DNA of 64,000 nucleotides from Actinacidiphila glaucinigra (GTDB taxonomy: Bacteria; Actinomycetota; Actinomycetes; Streptomycetales; Streptomycetaceae), in contig NZ_FZOF01000036.1 in assembly GCF_900188405.1 (NCBI RefSeq), positions 1 to 64,000 on the forward strand, in the 5' to 3' direction. Position numbers and translations under genes: made by a program. The notes under the pieces are model-generated. The model did no database searches. It was not told the DNA's origin and worked only from the letters and a program-made list of their open reading frames with translations. Below are positions 53,714 through 61,986 of the stretch, piece after piece (position 1 is the first letter of the stretch; each line of letters starts with the position of its first letter).

Positions 53714-55729
53714 TCATGCGGCGTCCTGCCTTTCGAGGCCTGCGGTGTGCGCGGACGTGCCGGGACGCTCGGTGTGGCGGAGCCAGGCGGCCTCGCGGAG
53801 CAGGCGCAGACCGTTGAGTCCGACGATGACGGTCGAGCCCTCGTGGCCGGCGACGCCGAGGGGCAGCGACAGGCTGCCGAACAGGTCCCAGGCGACCAGC
53901 GCGGTGATGAACAGCCCCGCGATGGCGAGGTTCTGGACGACCAGACGGCGGGCGGTGCGTGAGAGGGCGATGACGGCAGGGATGGTGGCCAGTTCGTCGC
54001 GGACGACGACGGCGTCGGCGGTTTCGAGCGCGAGATCCGAGCCGGCCTTGCCCATGGCGATACCCGAGTGGGCGGCCGCCAGCGCGGGGGCGTCGTTGAC
54101 CCCGTCTCCCACGACCAGCACCCGCTGTCCTTCGGCCTCCCACGCCCGGACGGCGGACACCTTGTCCTGGGGCAGCAGTCCGGCGCGCACGTCGGTGATG
54201 CCCACTTGTGCGGCCAGGTGTTTTGCGGCGCGTTCGTTGTCGCCGGTCAGCAGGACCGGAGTGCGTCCCGTGAGGTGGGCGAGGGCGGCAACGGTGGCGG
54301 CGGCGTCCGGGCGCAGCCGGTCGGCGATGCCGAGGACACCCACGGGCCGGCCGTCGCGCAGTACGACCACCGCGGTTTTCCCGGCGTCCTCGAGTTCGGT
54401 CACAACCGCTGCGTGAAGGCCGTCGGGCACGAGAAGTCGTGCGGGGGAGCCGACCTGGACAGTGCAGCCCTCGACGCCGGCGGTGACGCCCTCGCCGGGT
54501 ACGGAGGTGAAGTTTTCGGCGGCCACCGGCAGGAGATCGCGCTCGCGGGCTGCGTCGACGACGGCACGCGCGAGGGGATGCTCGCTGGGGTGCTCGGCCG
54601 ATGCCGCCAGGCGCAGCAGGGCGGCCTGATCCAGGTCGCTGCCGGGCAGGGGGCGGATGTCGGTGAGGCGGGGGGTGCCTTCGGTGAGGGTGCCGGTCTT
54701 GTCCAGGGCGACGGTGTCGATCCGGCCCAGGCGTTCCATGACGACGGCGGATTTGGTGAGGACGCCGTGGCGGCCGGCGTTGGCGATCGCGGACAGCAGG
54801 GGCGGCATGGTGGAGAGCACGACCGCGCAGGGCGAGGCGACGATCATGAACGTCATGGCCCGTAGCAGCGCCGACTGCAGGTGGTCACCGAAGGCGAGCG
54901 GCACGGCGAAGACGGCGAGGGTCGCCAGGACCATGCCGATCGAGTAGCGCTGCTCGATCTTCTCGATGAACAGCTGCGTCGGGGCCTTGGTCGCGGAGGC
55001 TTCCTCGACCATCCTCACGATCCGGGCGATCACCGAGTCGGCGGGGTCCCGTTCGACCCGTACCCGCAGGGCACCGGTGCCGTTGACGGTGCCGGCGAAC
55101 ACCTCGTCACCGGCCTGCTTGACCACCGGCAACGGTTCGCCAGTGATGGTGGCCTGGTCGACGTCACTGGTTCCGTCGAGTACCTGCCCGTCCGCGCCGA
55201 CGCGCTCGCCCGGACGGACCAGGATGATGTCCCCCACCACGAGGCGTCGCGCATTGACGGTCTCCTCGCGGCCATCGGCCAGGACTCTGGTCGCCGTGGA
55301 CGGCGCGAGGTCGAGCAGCCCGCGTACGGAGTCCGCGGTCCGGGCGGTGGCGACGGCTTCCAGGGCGCCGGAGGTGGCGAAGATGACGATCAGCAGCGCG
55401 CCGTCGACGATCTGGCCGATCGCGGCGGCACCGAGCGCCGCCACCACCATCAGCAGATCCACGTCCAGCGTCTTGTCCTTGAGGGCCTTGAGGCCCTCCC
55501 AGCCCGGTTCCCACCCGCCGGTGATGTAGGTGGCGGCGAACAGCGCTCCCGACAGCCACGCCGGCGCGCCCAGGAGGCGCAGGGGGAGGGCGATCAGGAA
55601 CAGGACCAGCGCGGCGAGCGCCCATTGGGCCTCCGGTAGCGCCAGGACCTTTGTGCGGCGGCGGACAGGGGTCGTACGCCGAGGTTCGGCGGGGGCCGGT
55701 GCGGGCCGCTGGTCCAGGACAGAAGGCAT
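53714..55729 (-). CDS. P1B-type heavy-metal ATPase (P1B-4-like, SPC motif)
   Basis: Metal exporter of 671 residues. Catalytic marks: phosphorylation site DKTGTLTEG, TGE in ITGEPLP, TGDN and GDGVNDAPAL. The metal site in the membrane is SPC (IVASPCAVVLS), and the last helix holds HEGST and NGLRLL, features of the P1B-4 group that exports Co(II), Fe(II) or Ni(II). There is no N-terminal heavy-metal domain, only a short Pro-rich tail. The ATG at 55729 is chosen by the start of the conserved part. It is divergent from an ArsR-type gene with a perfect dyad between them, which suggests metal-induced expression. Confidence 0.93.
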   Translation of the reverse strand: MPSVLDQRPAPAPAEPRRTTPVRRRTKVLALPEAQWALAALVLFLIALPLRLLGAPAWLSGALFAATYITGGWEPGWEGLKALKDKTLDVDLLMVVAALGAAAIGQIVDGALLIVIFATSGALEAVATARTADSVRGLLDLAPSTATRVLADGREETVNARRLVVGDIILVRPGERVGADGQVLDGTSDVDQATITGEPLPVVKQAGDEVFAGTVNGTGALRVRVERDPADSVIARIVRMVEEASATKAPTQLFIEKIEQRYSIGMVLATLAVFAVPLAFGDHLQSALLRAMTFMIVASPCAVVLSTMPPLLSAIANAGRHGVLTKSAVVMERLGRIDTVALDKTGTLTEGTPRLTDIRPLPGSDLDQAALLRLAASAEHPSEHPLARAVVDAARERDLLPVAAENFTSVPGEGVTAGVEGCTVQVGSPARLLVPDGLHAAVVTELEDAGKTAVVVLRDGRPVGVLGIADRLRPDAAATVAALAHLTGRTPVLLTGDNERAAKHLAAQVGITDVRAGLLPQDKVSAVRAWEAEGQRVLVVGDGVNDAPALAAAHSGIAMGKAGSDLALETADAVVVRDELATIPAVIALSRTARRLVVQNLAIAGLFITALVAWDLFGSLSLPLGVAGHEGSTVIVGLNGLRLLREAAWLRHTERPGTSAHTAGLERQDAA

Positions 55730-55782
55730 GACAAAGCAACCCTTCACGGGCGGAGGGGGCGACGCCTCCACGATACAGGAAT

Positions 55783-55816
55783 ACCTGAAGAGGTCTTCAG
55801 GTGTCATCGGTATGAT
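55783..55816. promoter_or_regulatory. ArsR/SmtB-type operator and -10 element
   Basis: ACCTGAAGA-GG-TCTTCAGGT (55783-55802) has perfect 9-bp arms, like operators of ArsR/SmtB metal sensors. TATGAT (55811-55816) is a near-ideal -10 element, six bases before the ATG of the ArsR-type gene. Confidence 0.8.
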
Positions 55817-55822
55817 GACGCC

Positions 55823-56209
55823 ATGGGTCACGGACGCGACGCCACCGGCAGTGCCACCACTCGCGAGCGCCTGGACGCCGTCGGCACCGCCGACGTCGCC
55901 GCGACTCTTCAAGCCCTCGCAACCCCGTCCCGACTCCACATCCTGGCCCGGCTCCGGGAAGGCGCCTGCTCGGTCAACGAGCTCGCCGAAGCGGCCGGCA
56001 TGGAAGCCTCCGCCTGCTCCCACCAGCTCCGCCTGCTGCGCAACCTCGGCCTGGTCACCGGCGAGAGGCAGGGGCGGTCGATCATCTACTCCCTCTACGA
56101 CGACCACGTCGCGGAGCTCCTCGACCAGGCCCTCTACCACGTCGAGCACCTGCGGCTGGGCGTACGCGACGTCCCGGCCGCGCTGCCCGAGGCCGTTCCC
56201 GCAGACTGA
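55823..56209 (+). CDS. ArsR/SmtB family metal-responsive regulator
   Basis: Regulator of 128 residues with a winged helix (LQALATPSRLHILARLREGA; VNELAEAAGMEASACSHQLR; NLGLVTGERQGRSIIYSL). It has no CxC pair like that of ArsR; His and Asp in the last helix (LYDDHVAELLDQALYHVEHL) are like the alpha-5 site of zinc, cobalt or nickel sensors (SmtB/NmtR/CzrA). The ATG lies six bases after TATGAT and has no ribosome site, so translation is probably leaderless. It is divergent from the P1B-4 ATPase gene, and the dyad between them is its likely site. Confidence 0.92.
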   Translation: MGHGRDATGSATTRERLDAVGTADVAATLQALATPSRLHILARLREGACSVNELAEAAGMEASACSHQLRLLRNLGLVTGERQGRSIIYSLYDDHVAELLDQALYHVEHLRLGVRDVPAALPEAVPAD

Positions 56210-56480
56210 GGCCCCGCCGACGGAAGCTGTGGCGGCTTCTCGCCTTCCGGATGAAGAGGCCGGGGTTTCGGCTCGGATGTCGCGTGGCGCCGGCTGTGTA
56301 CGCGTGCAAGTGTGCAGGTGAGGACTCGGAAAGGCTTGAGCTGTCCGGCGACCCGGAACTGCTGCCGAAGGCGCCGGGCCCGGCCCGGGCAGGCATCGGA
56401 CGTGACCTGCCCCGCCAAGACCAGTGCCAGCCGGCGTTCCGCGAGATGAAGCGCCGAGAACAGCTCAGGAGGAGGCGACG

Positions 56481-57422
56481 ATGCTCATCGAGGGCGTCAT
56501 GCTCCTGTGGTTCATCCAGGTCGTGATCGGTGTGCTGTTCGTGGCCATCGACATCCGGACGACACCGGAGTCCACGGTGATGAAGTGGGGCTTCGTGATC
56601 GTCACCGCGTTCAGCGGACTGTTCGGAGCGTTGCTGTACGTGCTGAGCTGCCGGGAACCGCTGCCGGGCACCCATGAGCAGTACGTCTCCGCGAAGTGGC
56701 GGCAGGTGGTCGGCTCCACGATGCACTGCGTGGCCGGCGACGGCATAGGCATCCTCGCCGCGAAGGCCCTCACGTCGGGAGCAGGCCTGCCGATGTGGGC
56801 CGAAGTCCTGTGCGAGTACGCCCTGGGATTCCTGTTCGGCTGGACCGTGTTCCAGGCGCTGTTCATGAAGAGCATGTTCGGCTCGTACCGCAGGTCTTTG
56901 TCCAAAACCTTCATCGCGGAGCTGTTGTCCATGAACGCCGTCATGGGCGGGATGACGGCGGTCATGGTTCCGTGGCTGTCCCACGCCATGGCGGCCACGG
57001 AGCCGACGAGCCCACAGCTCTGGTTCGTCATGTCCATCGCGCTGTGCGCGGGGTTCATCGTCGCGCTGCCGATGAACTGGTGGCTGGTTGGCCACGGTCT
57101 CAAGCACGGCATGATGACCGTCCGCGACGACGCCCGCCCCGTCCCCCAGGTCGCGGCACTCGCCCTCGCCGGCGCCACGCTCAGCGGCCGCGAGCCGCAC
57201 TCGCCCGCGCTCGCTCACCACGCTCCGACGCCTGGCCACGGTGCGAACGGTTCCGCGGAGCCGGCCCGTGACCACGGTGCCATGGCGCCGTCCAACGGCG
57301 CGCACCACATGGAACCGGGGGTCAGCCGGAGCCGACTCGCCGTGATGACCCTGGTCAGTTTTGCGATCTTCGGTGCGGGCTTCCTCATCGCGGGCGTTTT
57401 CGGAAACCTGACGATGACGTAG
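56481..57422 (+). CDS. DUF4396 membrane protein
   Basis: Protein of 313 residues with about seven hydrophobic segments (MLLWFIQVVIGVLFVAIDI; WGFVIVTAFSGLFGALLYVL; and others). Conserved features of the DUF4396 family are VGSTMHCVAGDGIGI and LSMNAVMGGMTAVM. A His-rich loop lies near the C-terminus (HSPALAHHAPTPGHG, then DHGAMAPSNGAHH). The ATG at 56481 has AGGAGG upstream. The function is unknown, but the gene follows the ArsR/P1B-4 pair on the same strand as the regulator, so a metal-related role is possible. The gap 56210-56480 shows no gene. Confidence 0.85.
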   Translation: MLIEGVMLLWFIQVVIGVLFVAIDIRTTPESTVMKWGFVIVTAFSGLFGALLYVLSCREPLPGTHEQYVSAKWRQVVGSTMHCVAGDGIGILAAKALTSGAGLPMWAEVLCEYALGFLFGWTVFQALFMKSMFGSYRRSLSKTFIAELLSMNAVMGGMTAVMVPWLSHAMAATEPTSPQLWFVMSIALCAGFIVALPMNWWLVGHGLKHGMMTVRDDARPVPQVAALALAGATLSGREPHSPALAHHAPTPGHGANGSAEPARDHGAMAPSNGAHHMEPGVSRSRLAVMTLVSFAIFGAGFLIAGVFGNLTMT

Positions 57423-57433
57423 CGACCCACCGC

Positions 57434-57468
57434 CGGTGCCCTCGGTGCGACGGAAGCTGCGGGCACCG
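57434..57468. terminator. Hairpin after the DUF4396 gene
   Basis: CGGTGCCC and GGGCACCG are perfect 8-bp arms separated by 19 bp, 11 bp after the stop codon and between convergent genes. A terminator is plausible; the loop is long. Confidence 0.5.
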
Positions 57469-57646
57469 TCATTGTGCGGGCTGTCAGCGCCGGACCGCCG
57501 CTCAACCTCACGCGGACAAGCGGTCGACACCCGCTTGAGGAGTTCGATCGACGCCCGCCCCTGGTGCCGTCGTCGGCAGATCCGGCGGTCGTGCGGGGGC
57601 GCTGACGTATGCCGGCGTGCGGATCCGCTGATGCCGGCCGTGGATG

Positions 57647-57907
57647 TCAGGCACCGCGGGGAACGATGCTCACCGCCCGGTAGTCGTACCCGTCCTGCTT
57701 GAAGCCGGGCGCTTCCCAGCTGAGATCGACCTGTTGCCCTGGGGACAGCGTGCGAAAGCCGGGTGCCTGGATGTGGGAGTAGTGGCCGAAGCACCCTCCG
57801 GGAGTCTCGGGCGAGTCGAGGACACCCCAACCCTCCTCGTCGCTCCACTCCCGCACGGTCGCAGTCACGACCGCGGCGACCTTGCGGGTCCCTCCGCGAC
57901 GACTCAT
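57647..57907 (-). CDS. Cold-shock-domain-like protein
   Basis: Protein of 86 residues with one divergent cold-shock domain: the RNP1-like EEGWGVLDSPE replaces KGFGFI, and the RNP2-like GGCFGHYSHI replaces DVFVHYSAI; GFRTLSPGQQVDLSWEAPG completes the barrel. A basic N-terminus (SRRGGTRK) should help RNA or DNA binding. It acts in the cytoplasm. The ATG at 57907 has GGGGAGAG upstream. It is convergent with the DUF4396 gene. It is not a housekeeping CspA-like protein because of the changed motifs. Confidence 0.85.
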   Translation of the reverse strand: MSRRGGTRKVAAVVTATVREWSDEEGWGVLDSPETPGGCFGHYSHIQAPGFRTLSPGQQVDLSWEAPGFKQDGYDYRAVSIVPRGA

Positions 57908-58504
57908 GTGTCTCTCCCCCTGCTGCGGTGATTTCGAGGTTGTCGGTCGACCGCCGGGTGCCTCAGCCGATAACGAGTATCTCGTGCCGGTGATCGAGGC
58001 AGCGGCGAACGGCGGCGTCGTCGTGACCCGTGCGGCGGCGACCATGTGCGGTACGGCGAAGTCCGGGTCGTGCGGCCCGAGTTCAACGGTCTCACGCCCC
58101 AGTTTGGAAGACTGAGGCTACGGACCATTCCACACCCGGGCAAACGCTCAACTGCTGCAGCACGCCCCTGCCACCGCTGTTCCCCGCGAGTCCCCGCTCG
58201 GCACCGCCTCACCGCGCCGCCGCCCCTTGCTCATTGATGGAGTGGCAAGCTCGTCTCGTCGTCATTCATCGCGGTGTCCGACAAGCGGTGCGGCGGATCG
58301 CAGTATCCCGTGGGCGTTGGCGCGATCTTTGACCGGTGGCCTGCCCGGGCTGGGGTCGAGCATGGCGAGGGGTCATACGCCGGCCGCGAGTCGAGCTGGC
58401 TCCTGCCCTCGCCAGACGGTGGCTTACGCCGCTTCTCGTAGGTCACTTCGCTGAGGGAACATCACTGGCAGCCCGTTCCTCCCAGGGTTCGGCGGACCAG
58501 TCGG
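57908..58504. other. Intergenic stretch without recognised gene
   Basis: Gap of 597 bp between the cold-shock-like gene and the end of the RibD-like gene. Short frames exist, but none has a good start or a known pattern. No hairpin stands out. Confidence 0.4.
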
Positions 58505-59068
58505 CTAACGCACCACGCGGTAGCGGAGGTAGACGACTCTTGAGCCGAAGGTGCGGGTCTCGACCAGTTCGAGATCCACCCGGCGCTCGTGCTGCGGGAA
58601 GAACGGAATGCCGCCGCCCACCAGCACCGGGTAGACCCTGGCCCGGTACTCGTCGATGAGACCCGACGCGGCCGCCTCGGCGGCGAGCGTCGCACCGCCG
58701 ATCGCGATGTTGCCGTCCCCCGGCTCGGCTCGCAATCGCTCGATCTCCTCCGCCAGGCCGCCGGAGGCCAGGCGGGCATTGCCCTGCACCGCCGACAGCG
58801 TGGTGGAGAACACCACCTTGGGGAGCGCCTTCCACACCGTGGCGAAGTCGAGCGTAGAGAAGTCGAGCGATGGATTCTGGTCGACGGTCTCCCAGTACAG
58901 CATCGTCTCGTACAGCCGTCGTCCCAACAGGTGGACACCGGCCTCTCGCACCTCGTCGGTGGCGAAGCGAAAGACCTCCTCGTCGGGCGGCGTCCAGTCG
59001 AAGCCGCCGTCCGGCCCGACGACGTAGCCGTCCAGTGAGACGCCCATCGAGTACGTCACGCTGCGCAT
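58505..59068 (-). CDS. Dihydrofolate reductase-like (RibD C-terminal) protein
   Basis: Protein of 187 residues of the RibD-C/DHFR-like fold: MRSVTYSMGVSLDGYV, then LLGRRLYETM, the cofactor stretch GNIAIGGATLAAEAAASGL, and VLVGGGIPFFPQ. These proteins use NADPH on unknown substrates. The ATG at 59068 is part of a TGATG overlap with an upstream minus-strand frame (59068-59364), so coupling is possible, although that upstream frame looks like a relic. Confidence 0.92.
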   Translation of the reverse strand: MRSVTYSMGVSLDGYVVGPDGGFDWTPPDEEVFRFATDEVREAGVHLLGRRLYETMLYWETVDQNPSLDFSTLDFATVWKALPKVVFSTTLSAVQGNARLASGGLAEEIERLRAEPGDGNIAIGGATLAAEAAASGLIDEYRARVYPVLVGGGIPFFPQHERRVDLELVETRTFGSRVVYLRYRVVR

Positions 59069-59364
59069 CAGAAGGCCTCCTCGGTAACGGTGGTTTCGAC
59101 AGTACGACCGCCGGACACCGCAGGACTCATCGCGACGCGAGATCCACTGGGCCACGTCACCGCACGACCGGCCTCGACGAGGAGCGACGTGACCCCGGCG
59201 GGGACGGCGAAGACGTGGGGCCCGGGGTTGGAGAGGACGACGGTCGTCGGCATGCCGGGCCCGGACGGCCGGCAGCCCCCGCGATCTCCGCCACCGCTCC
59301 CCGCCGACGCCGGCGCCGGTGCCGCGCCGACGAGGCCGGTGACGCCGAGGAAAACGACTTCCAC
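59068..59364 (-). pseudogene. Possible remnant of a secreted protein
   Basis: A 98-residue frame starts GTG at 59364 (VEVVFLGVTGLVGAAPAPAS, like a short signal peptide) and later has VFAVPAGVTSLLVEAG, which resembles the VPAGVTS motif of Gly-rich secreted actinomycete proteins. It ends with a TGATG overlap of the RibD-like gene. There is no ribosome site, and the sequence is shorter than its relatives, so I regard it as truncated. The rest of the gap (59365-59549) is empty. Confidence 0.35.
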
Positions 59365-59549
59365 GCCGGCGGCGTGCCCGACCCGGTTCCGTGTCAGGTC
59401 GGATCTGCGGGCGGATGGGCGTCGATTCCGGCGGGAGGAAGCGGGACGGGCAGGTTGACCAGGCCGAACGAATCGCAGCCGGGCCCGACCGGCGGTGATG
59501 GTTCCGATGGCCGTGGTGCACCAGCCGTGCGGTCGGCCGGGAACACCGG

Positions 59550-60041
59550 CTAGCGGGGACCGCAGGCGCATCCTCCGCCGATGCCGGCCGGCGTGGCGTC
59601 CTGGGCCGACTCGGCCCGGTCCTCGGAGGTGCAGCACGCGACCGGTGCGCCGTCCGCGGTCTTGCCGAGGGTGTCGGCGTCGGCCTTGACCACGTAGACC
59701 TCCCACGGTTCCTTGCCGGGGCCGGTGACCCAGACCTTGTCCTGGAGGGCGTAGCAGCAGGAGGTGTCGTTCTCCTCGAAGGTGGCCAGACCCGCGTCCC
59801 GGAGCCGCCCGGTGGCCGCGGTGACCTGGTCGGTGGACTCGACCTCGACACCGAGGTGGTCCAAGCGGGTGTCCTGGCCGTCCTCGCCCTCGATCAGGAC
59901 GAGCTTGAGCGGGGGTTCGGCGATGGCGAAGTTGGCGTAGCCAGGGCGGAGTTTGGCCGGCTCGACGCCGAAGAGCCTGGAGTAGAACGCGATGGACCCT
60001 TCGAGGTCGGCGACGCGCAGGGCGAGCTGAACGCGGGACAT
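59550..60041 (-). CDS. ArsI/CadI-family (VOC) heavy-metal resistance protein
   Basis: Vicinal-oxygen-chelate protein of 163 residues: VQLALRVADLEGSIAFYSRL at the start, then LDHLGVEVES, the Cys pair in NDTSCCYALQDKVWV, and WEVYVVK. The C-terminal tail is Cys-rich (VACCTSED, GGCACGPR). ArsI splits the C-As bond of methyl- or aromatic arsenicals with Fe(II); CadI of mycobacteria responds to cadmium. The ATG at 60041 has a GGAG-like site. It is divergent from the arsR gene, and the dyad at 60063-60086 lies between them. ArsI activity is probable but not certain. Confidence 0.9.
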   Translation of the reverse strand: MSRVQLALRVADLEGSIAFYSRLFGVEPAKLRPGYANFAIAEPPLKLVLIEGEDGQDTRLDHLGVEVESTDQVTAATGRLRDAGLATFEENDTSCCYALQDKVWVTGPGKEPWEVYVVKADADTLGKTADGAPVACCTSEDRAESAQDATPAGIGGGCACGPR

Positions 60042-60062
60042 GACGGACTCCCTCTTCTGCTT

Positions 60063-60086
60063 CTGTATCGACATCCATCGATACAG
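60063..60086. promoter_or_regulatory. ArsR operator CTGTATCGA-N6-TCGATACAG
   Basis: Perfect 9-bp arms separated by six bases, in the 96-bp gap between the divergent ArsI/CadI-like and arsR genes. This is the placement expected for an arsenic-sensing ArsR that controls both sides. Confidence 0.8.
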
Positions 60087-60137
60087 CTCGACAGGGTCGA
60101 GGTTGCCAGCTGCATCGATGAGCGTCAACATAGACAC

Positions 60138-60527
60138 ATGTCGAAATCAGAACTGCGGGTCCTCGGGCAGGACGATCAGGACGTCGCGTGCTGCTCGCCG
60201 ATGGTCCGCGAACCGCTGGGCGAAGCGGATGCCGTCGACCTGGCGCGCATGTTCAAGGCCCTGGCTGATCCGGTGCGGCTCCGGCTGCTGTCGCTGATCG
60301 CCTCCTACGAGGGCGGCGAGGCGTGCGTGTGCGATCTGACCGGGCCGTTCGACGTGTCGCAGCCGACGATCTCCCATCACCTCAAGGTGCTGCGCGAAGC
60401 GGGTCTGGTCGGCTCCGAACGCCGCGGCACCTGGGTCTACTACTGGGTCCTGCCGCCCGCGCTCGCCCGGCTCTCCTCCCTCCTCCAGGCCCCGGCCGAA
60501 CCGGTTGCTGCCGGGGCCCGCGGATGA
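60138..60527 (+). CDS. arsR: ArsR arsenic-responsive repressor
   Basis: Repressor of 129 residues. The winged helix is FKALADPVRLRLLSLIASYE, with VSQPTISHHLKVLREAGLVG as recognition helix and wing ERRGTWVYYWVL. Metal-site candidates are the Cys pair C18-C19 and the alpha-3 pair C63-C65 (EACVCDLTG), as in typical ArsR proteins that bind As(III) or Sb(III). The ATG at 60138 has no clear ribosome site. It is the first gene of the ars operon and overlaps the next gene by 4 bp. The perfect dyad upstream is its likely site. Confidence 0.93.
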   Translation: MSKSELRVLGQDDQDVACCSPMVREPLGEADAVDLARMFKALADPVRLRLLSLIASYEGGEACVCDLTGPFDVSQPTISHHLKVLREAGLVGSERRGTWVYYWVLPPALARLSSLLQAPAEPVAAGARG

Positions 60528-61273
60528 CCGCCCCATCTCCGCTCGGCCGCCGGGCCGCCGCCGAGTGCGTCGGTACCGCCGCCCTGGTCGCGGTCGTGGT
60601 GGGCTCGGGCATCCAGGCCACGGAGCTGTCCCGCGATGTGGGCGTACAACTGCTGGCCAACTCCCTCGCCACCGTGTTCGGCTTGGGCGTGCTGATCGCC
60701 CTGCTCGGCCCGGTCTCCGGCGCGCACCTCAACCCGGTCGTCACCCTGGCCGTCTGGTGGACCGGCCGTGCCACCGGTGACGGACCGGCCCCGCGCGAGG
60801 TCGCGGTCTACGTGCCCGCCCAAGTCGCCGGCGCCATCGGCGGTGCCGTCCTGGCCGACGCGATGTTCGCCGAACCGCTGGTGGCCTGGTCCGCGCACGA
60901 CCGATCCGCCGGGCACCTGTGGCTGGGCGAGGTCGTCGCCACCGCGGGCCTGATCGTGCTCATCCTCGGGCTCGGCCGCACGGGACAGCGGCGCATCGGA
61001 CCGGTCGCCGTCGCCTCCTACATCGGGGCGGCGTACTGGTTCACCTCCTCCACCAGCTTCGCCAACCCCGCCGTGACCATCGGACGCACCTTCTCCGACA
61101 CCTTCGCCGGCATCGCCCCCGCCTCCGTGACGCCGTTCATCGCCGCCCAACTCGTCGGCGCCGTCGTCGGCCTGGCCCTCGTCGCCGTCCTCTTCGGCCG
61201 TACCGCTCCCGCCGCGACGCCGGTGGTCGCCGTCCCGCCCGGCGAGCCGGAACTCGCCGTCACCAGTCACTGA
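60524..61273 (+). CDS. Aquaglyceroporin-type channel of the ars operon
   Basis: MIP-family channel of 249 residues with six membrane segments and both pore motifs: NPV at 70-72 (SGAHLNPVVTL) and NPA at 181-183 (SFANPAVTIGR). It overlaps arsR by 4 bp (ATGA) and is followed by arsC after 15 bp. No ArsB or Acr3 pump is present here. As in Sinorhizobium, where AqpS replaces the pump, the As(III) produced by ArsC could leave by this channel. The operon position supports arsenite as the substrate. Confidence 0.93.
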   Translation: MTAPSPLGRRAAAECVGTAALVAVVVGSGIQATELSRDVGVQLLANSLATVFGLGVLIALLGPVSGAHLNPVVTLAVWWTGRATGDGPAPREVAVYVPAQVAGAIGGAVLADAMFAEPLVAWSAHDRSAGHLWLGEVVATAGLIVLILGLGRTGQRRIGPVAVASYIGAAYWFTSSTSFANPAVTIGRTFSDTFAGIAPASVTPFIAAQLVGAVVGLALVAVLFGRTAPAATPVVAVPPGEPELAVTSH

Positions 61274-61288
61274 TCAAGGAAGAACCCC

Positions 61289-61708
61289 GTGAGCACTCCC
61301 ACCGTCCCGTCCGTGCTGTTCGTCTGTGTCCACAACGCCGGCCGGTCCCAGATGGCCGCCGCCTTCCTCACCCACCTCGCGGGGGACCGGGTCGAGGTGC
61401 GCTCGGCCGGCTCCGCCCCCGCCGACGCGGTCAACCCCGCCGTGGTCGATGCCATGAGGGAAGCCGGGATCGACATCGCCGCCGAGGTCCCCAAGGTCCT
61501 CACCACCGAGGCGGTGCAGTCCTCCGACGTGGTCATCACGATGGGCTGCGGCGACGCCTGCCCCTACTTCCCCGGCAAGCGCTACCTCGACTGGCAGCTC
61601 GACGACCCCGCCGGCCAGGGCGTCGACGCCGTCCGCCCCATCCGCGACGAGATCGAGCAGCGCGTCATGGGTCTGCTCACCGAGCTCGGCGTCGAGCCGC
61701 GGTCATGA
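61289..61708 (+). CDS. arsC: Arsenate reductase (low-MW phosphatase type)
   Basis: Arsenate reductase of 139 residues. The active site is C13-x5-R19 (VCVHNAGRS), the P-loop of the low-molecular-weight phosphatase fold; the second part is TMGCGDACPYFPG with two more Cys, then YLDWQLDDPAGQ with the general acid Asp. This pattern is common in mycothiol- or thioredoxin-linked actinomycete ArsC. It reduces As(V) to As(III) in the cytoplasm. The GTG at 61289 follows AAGGAAG. The stop overlaps a short downstream frame. Confidence 0.95.
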   Translation: MSTPTVPSVLFVCVHNAGRSQMAAAFLTHLAGDRVEVRSAGSAPADAVNPAVVDAMREAGIDIAAEVPKVLTTEAVQSSDVVITMGCGDACPYFPGKRYLDWQLDDPAGQGVDAVRPIRDEIEQRVMGLLTELGVEPRS

Positions 61709-61788
61709 CCTCCGGCGTCCCCGCCCCCTTGCACGCATGCAGCGCCGCCCTCCTGGAGCTGTGCTGCGGTGGGCCGACCGTCGCCTGA
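61705..61788 (+). CDS. 27-residue Cys-rich peptide coupled to arsC
   Basis: A frame of 28 codons begins at the ATG that overlaps the arsC stop codon (ATGA). It encodes MTSGVPAPLHACSAALLELC, then CGGPTVA, with Cys at 12, 20 and 21 and one His at 10. Coupling by ATGA overlap is the same as between other genes of this operon, and the operon terminator lies 40 bp later. A metalloid-binding or thiol-buffering peptide is conceivable; I know of no such family, and chance is possible. Confidence 0.45.
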   Translation: MTSGVPAPLHACSAALLELCCGGPTVA

Positions 61789-61827
61789 CCCGGTCCTGAA
61801 CTGCGGCCATGCGTTGGGCACGCGCCG

Positions 61828-61866
61828 GAGCCCCCTCACTGGCGTCTGCGGTCAGCGAGGGGGCTC
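61828..61866. terminator. Terminator of the ars operon
   Basis: GAGCCCCCTC and GAGGGGGCTC are perfect 10-bp arms, with an inner CTG/CAG pair in the loop, followed by TTT. It stands 40 bp after the Cys-rich peptide frame. Confidence 0.85.
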
Positions 61867-61986
61867 TTTCGTACGGGTGACGTTCATCTGTGGGGCGCGT
61901 CACTCACGTGACGGGTGCCAAGTGGCCGGTCGGTGTCCAGGCGGGCCAAGGCGCTTCAGCGTGAGTGATCCCCGCGGAACGGACGC

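Noticed and set aside
58231..58446. Short minus-strand frame in the 597-bp gap, considered as a transposase relic
   Set aside because: No inverted repeats, no DDE motif and no start signal.
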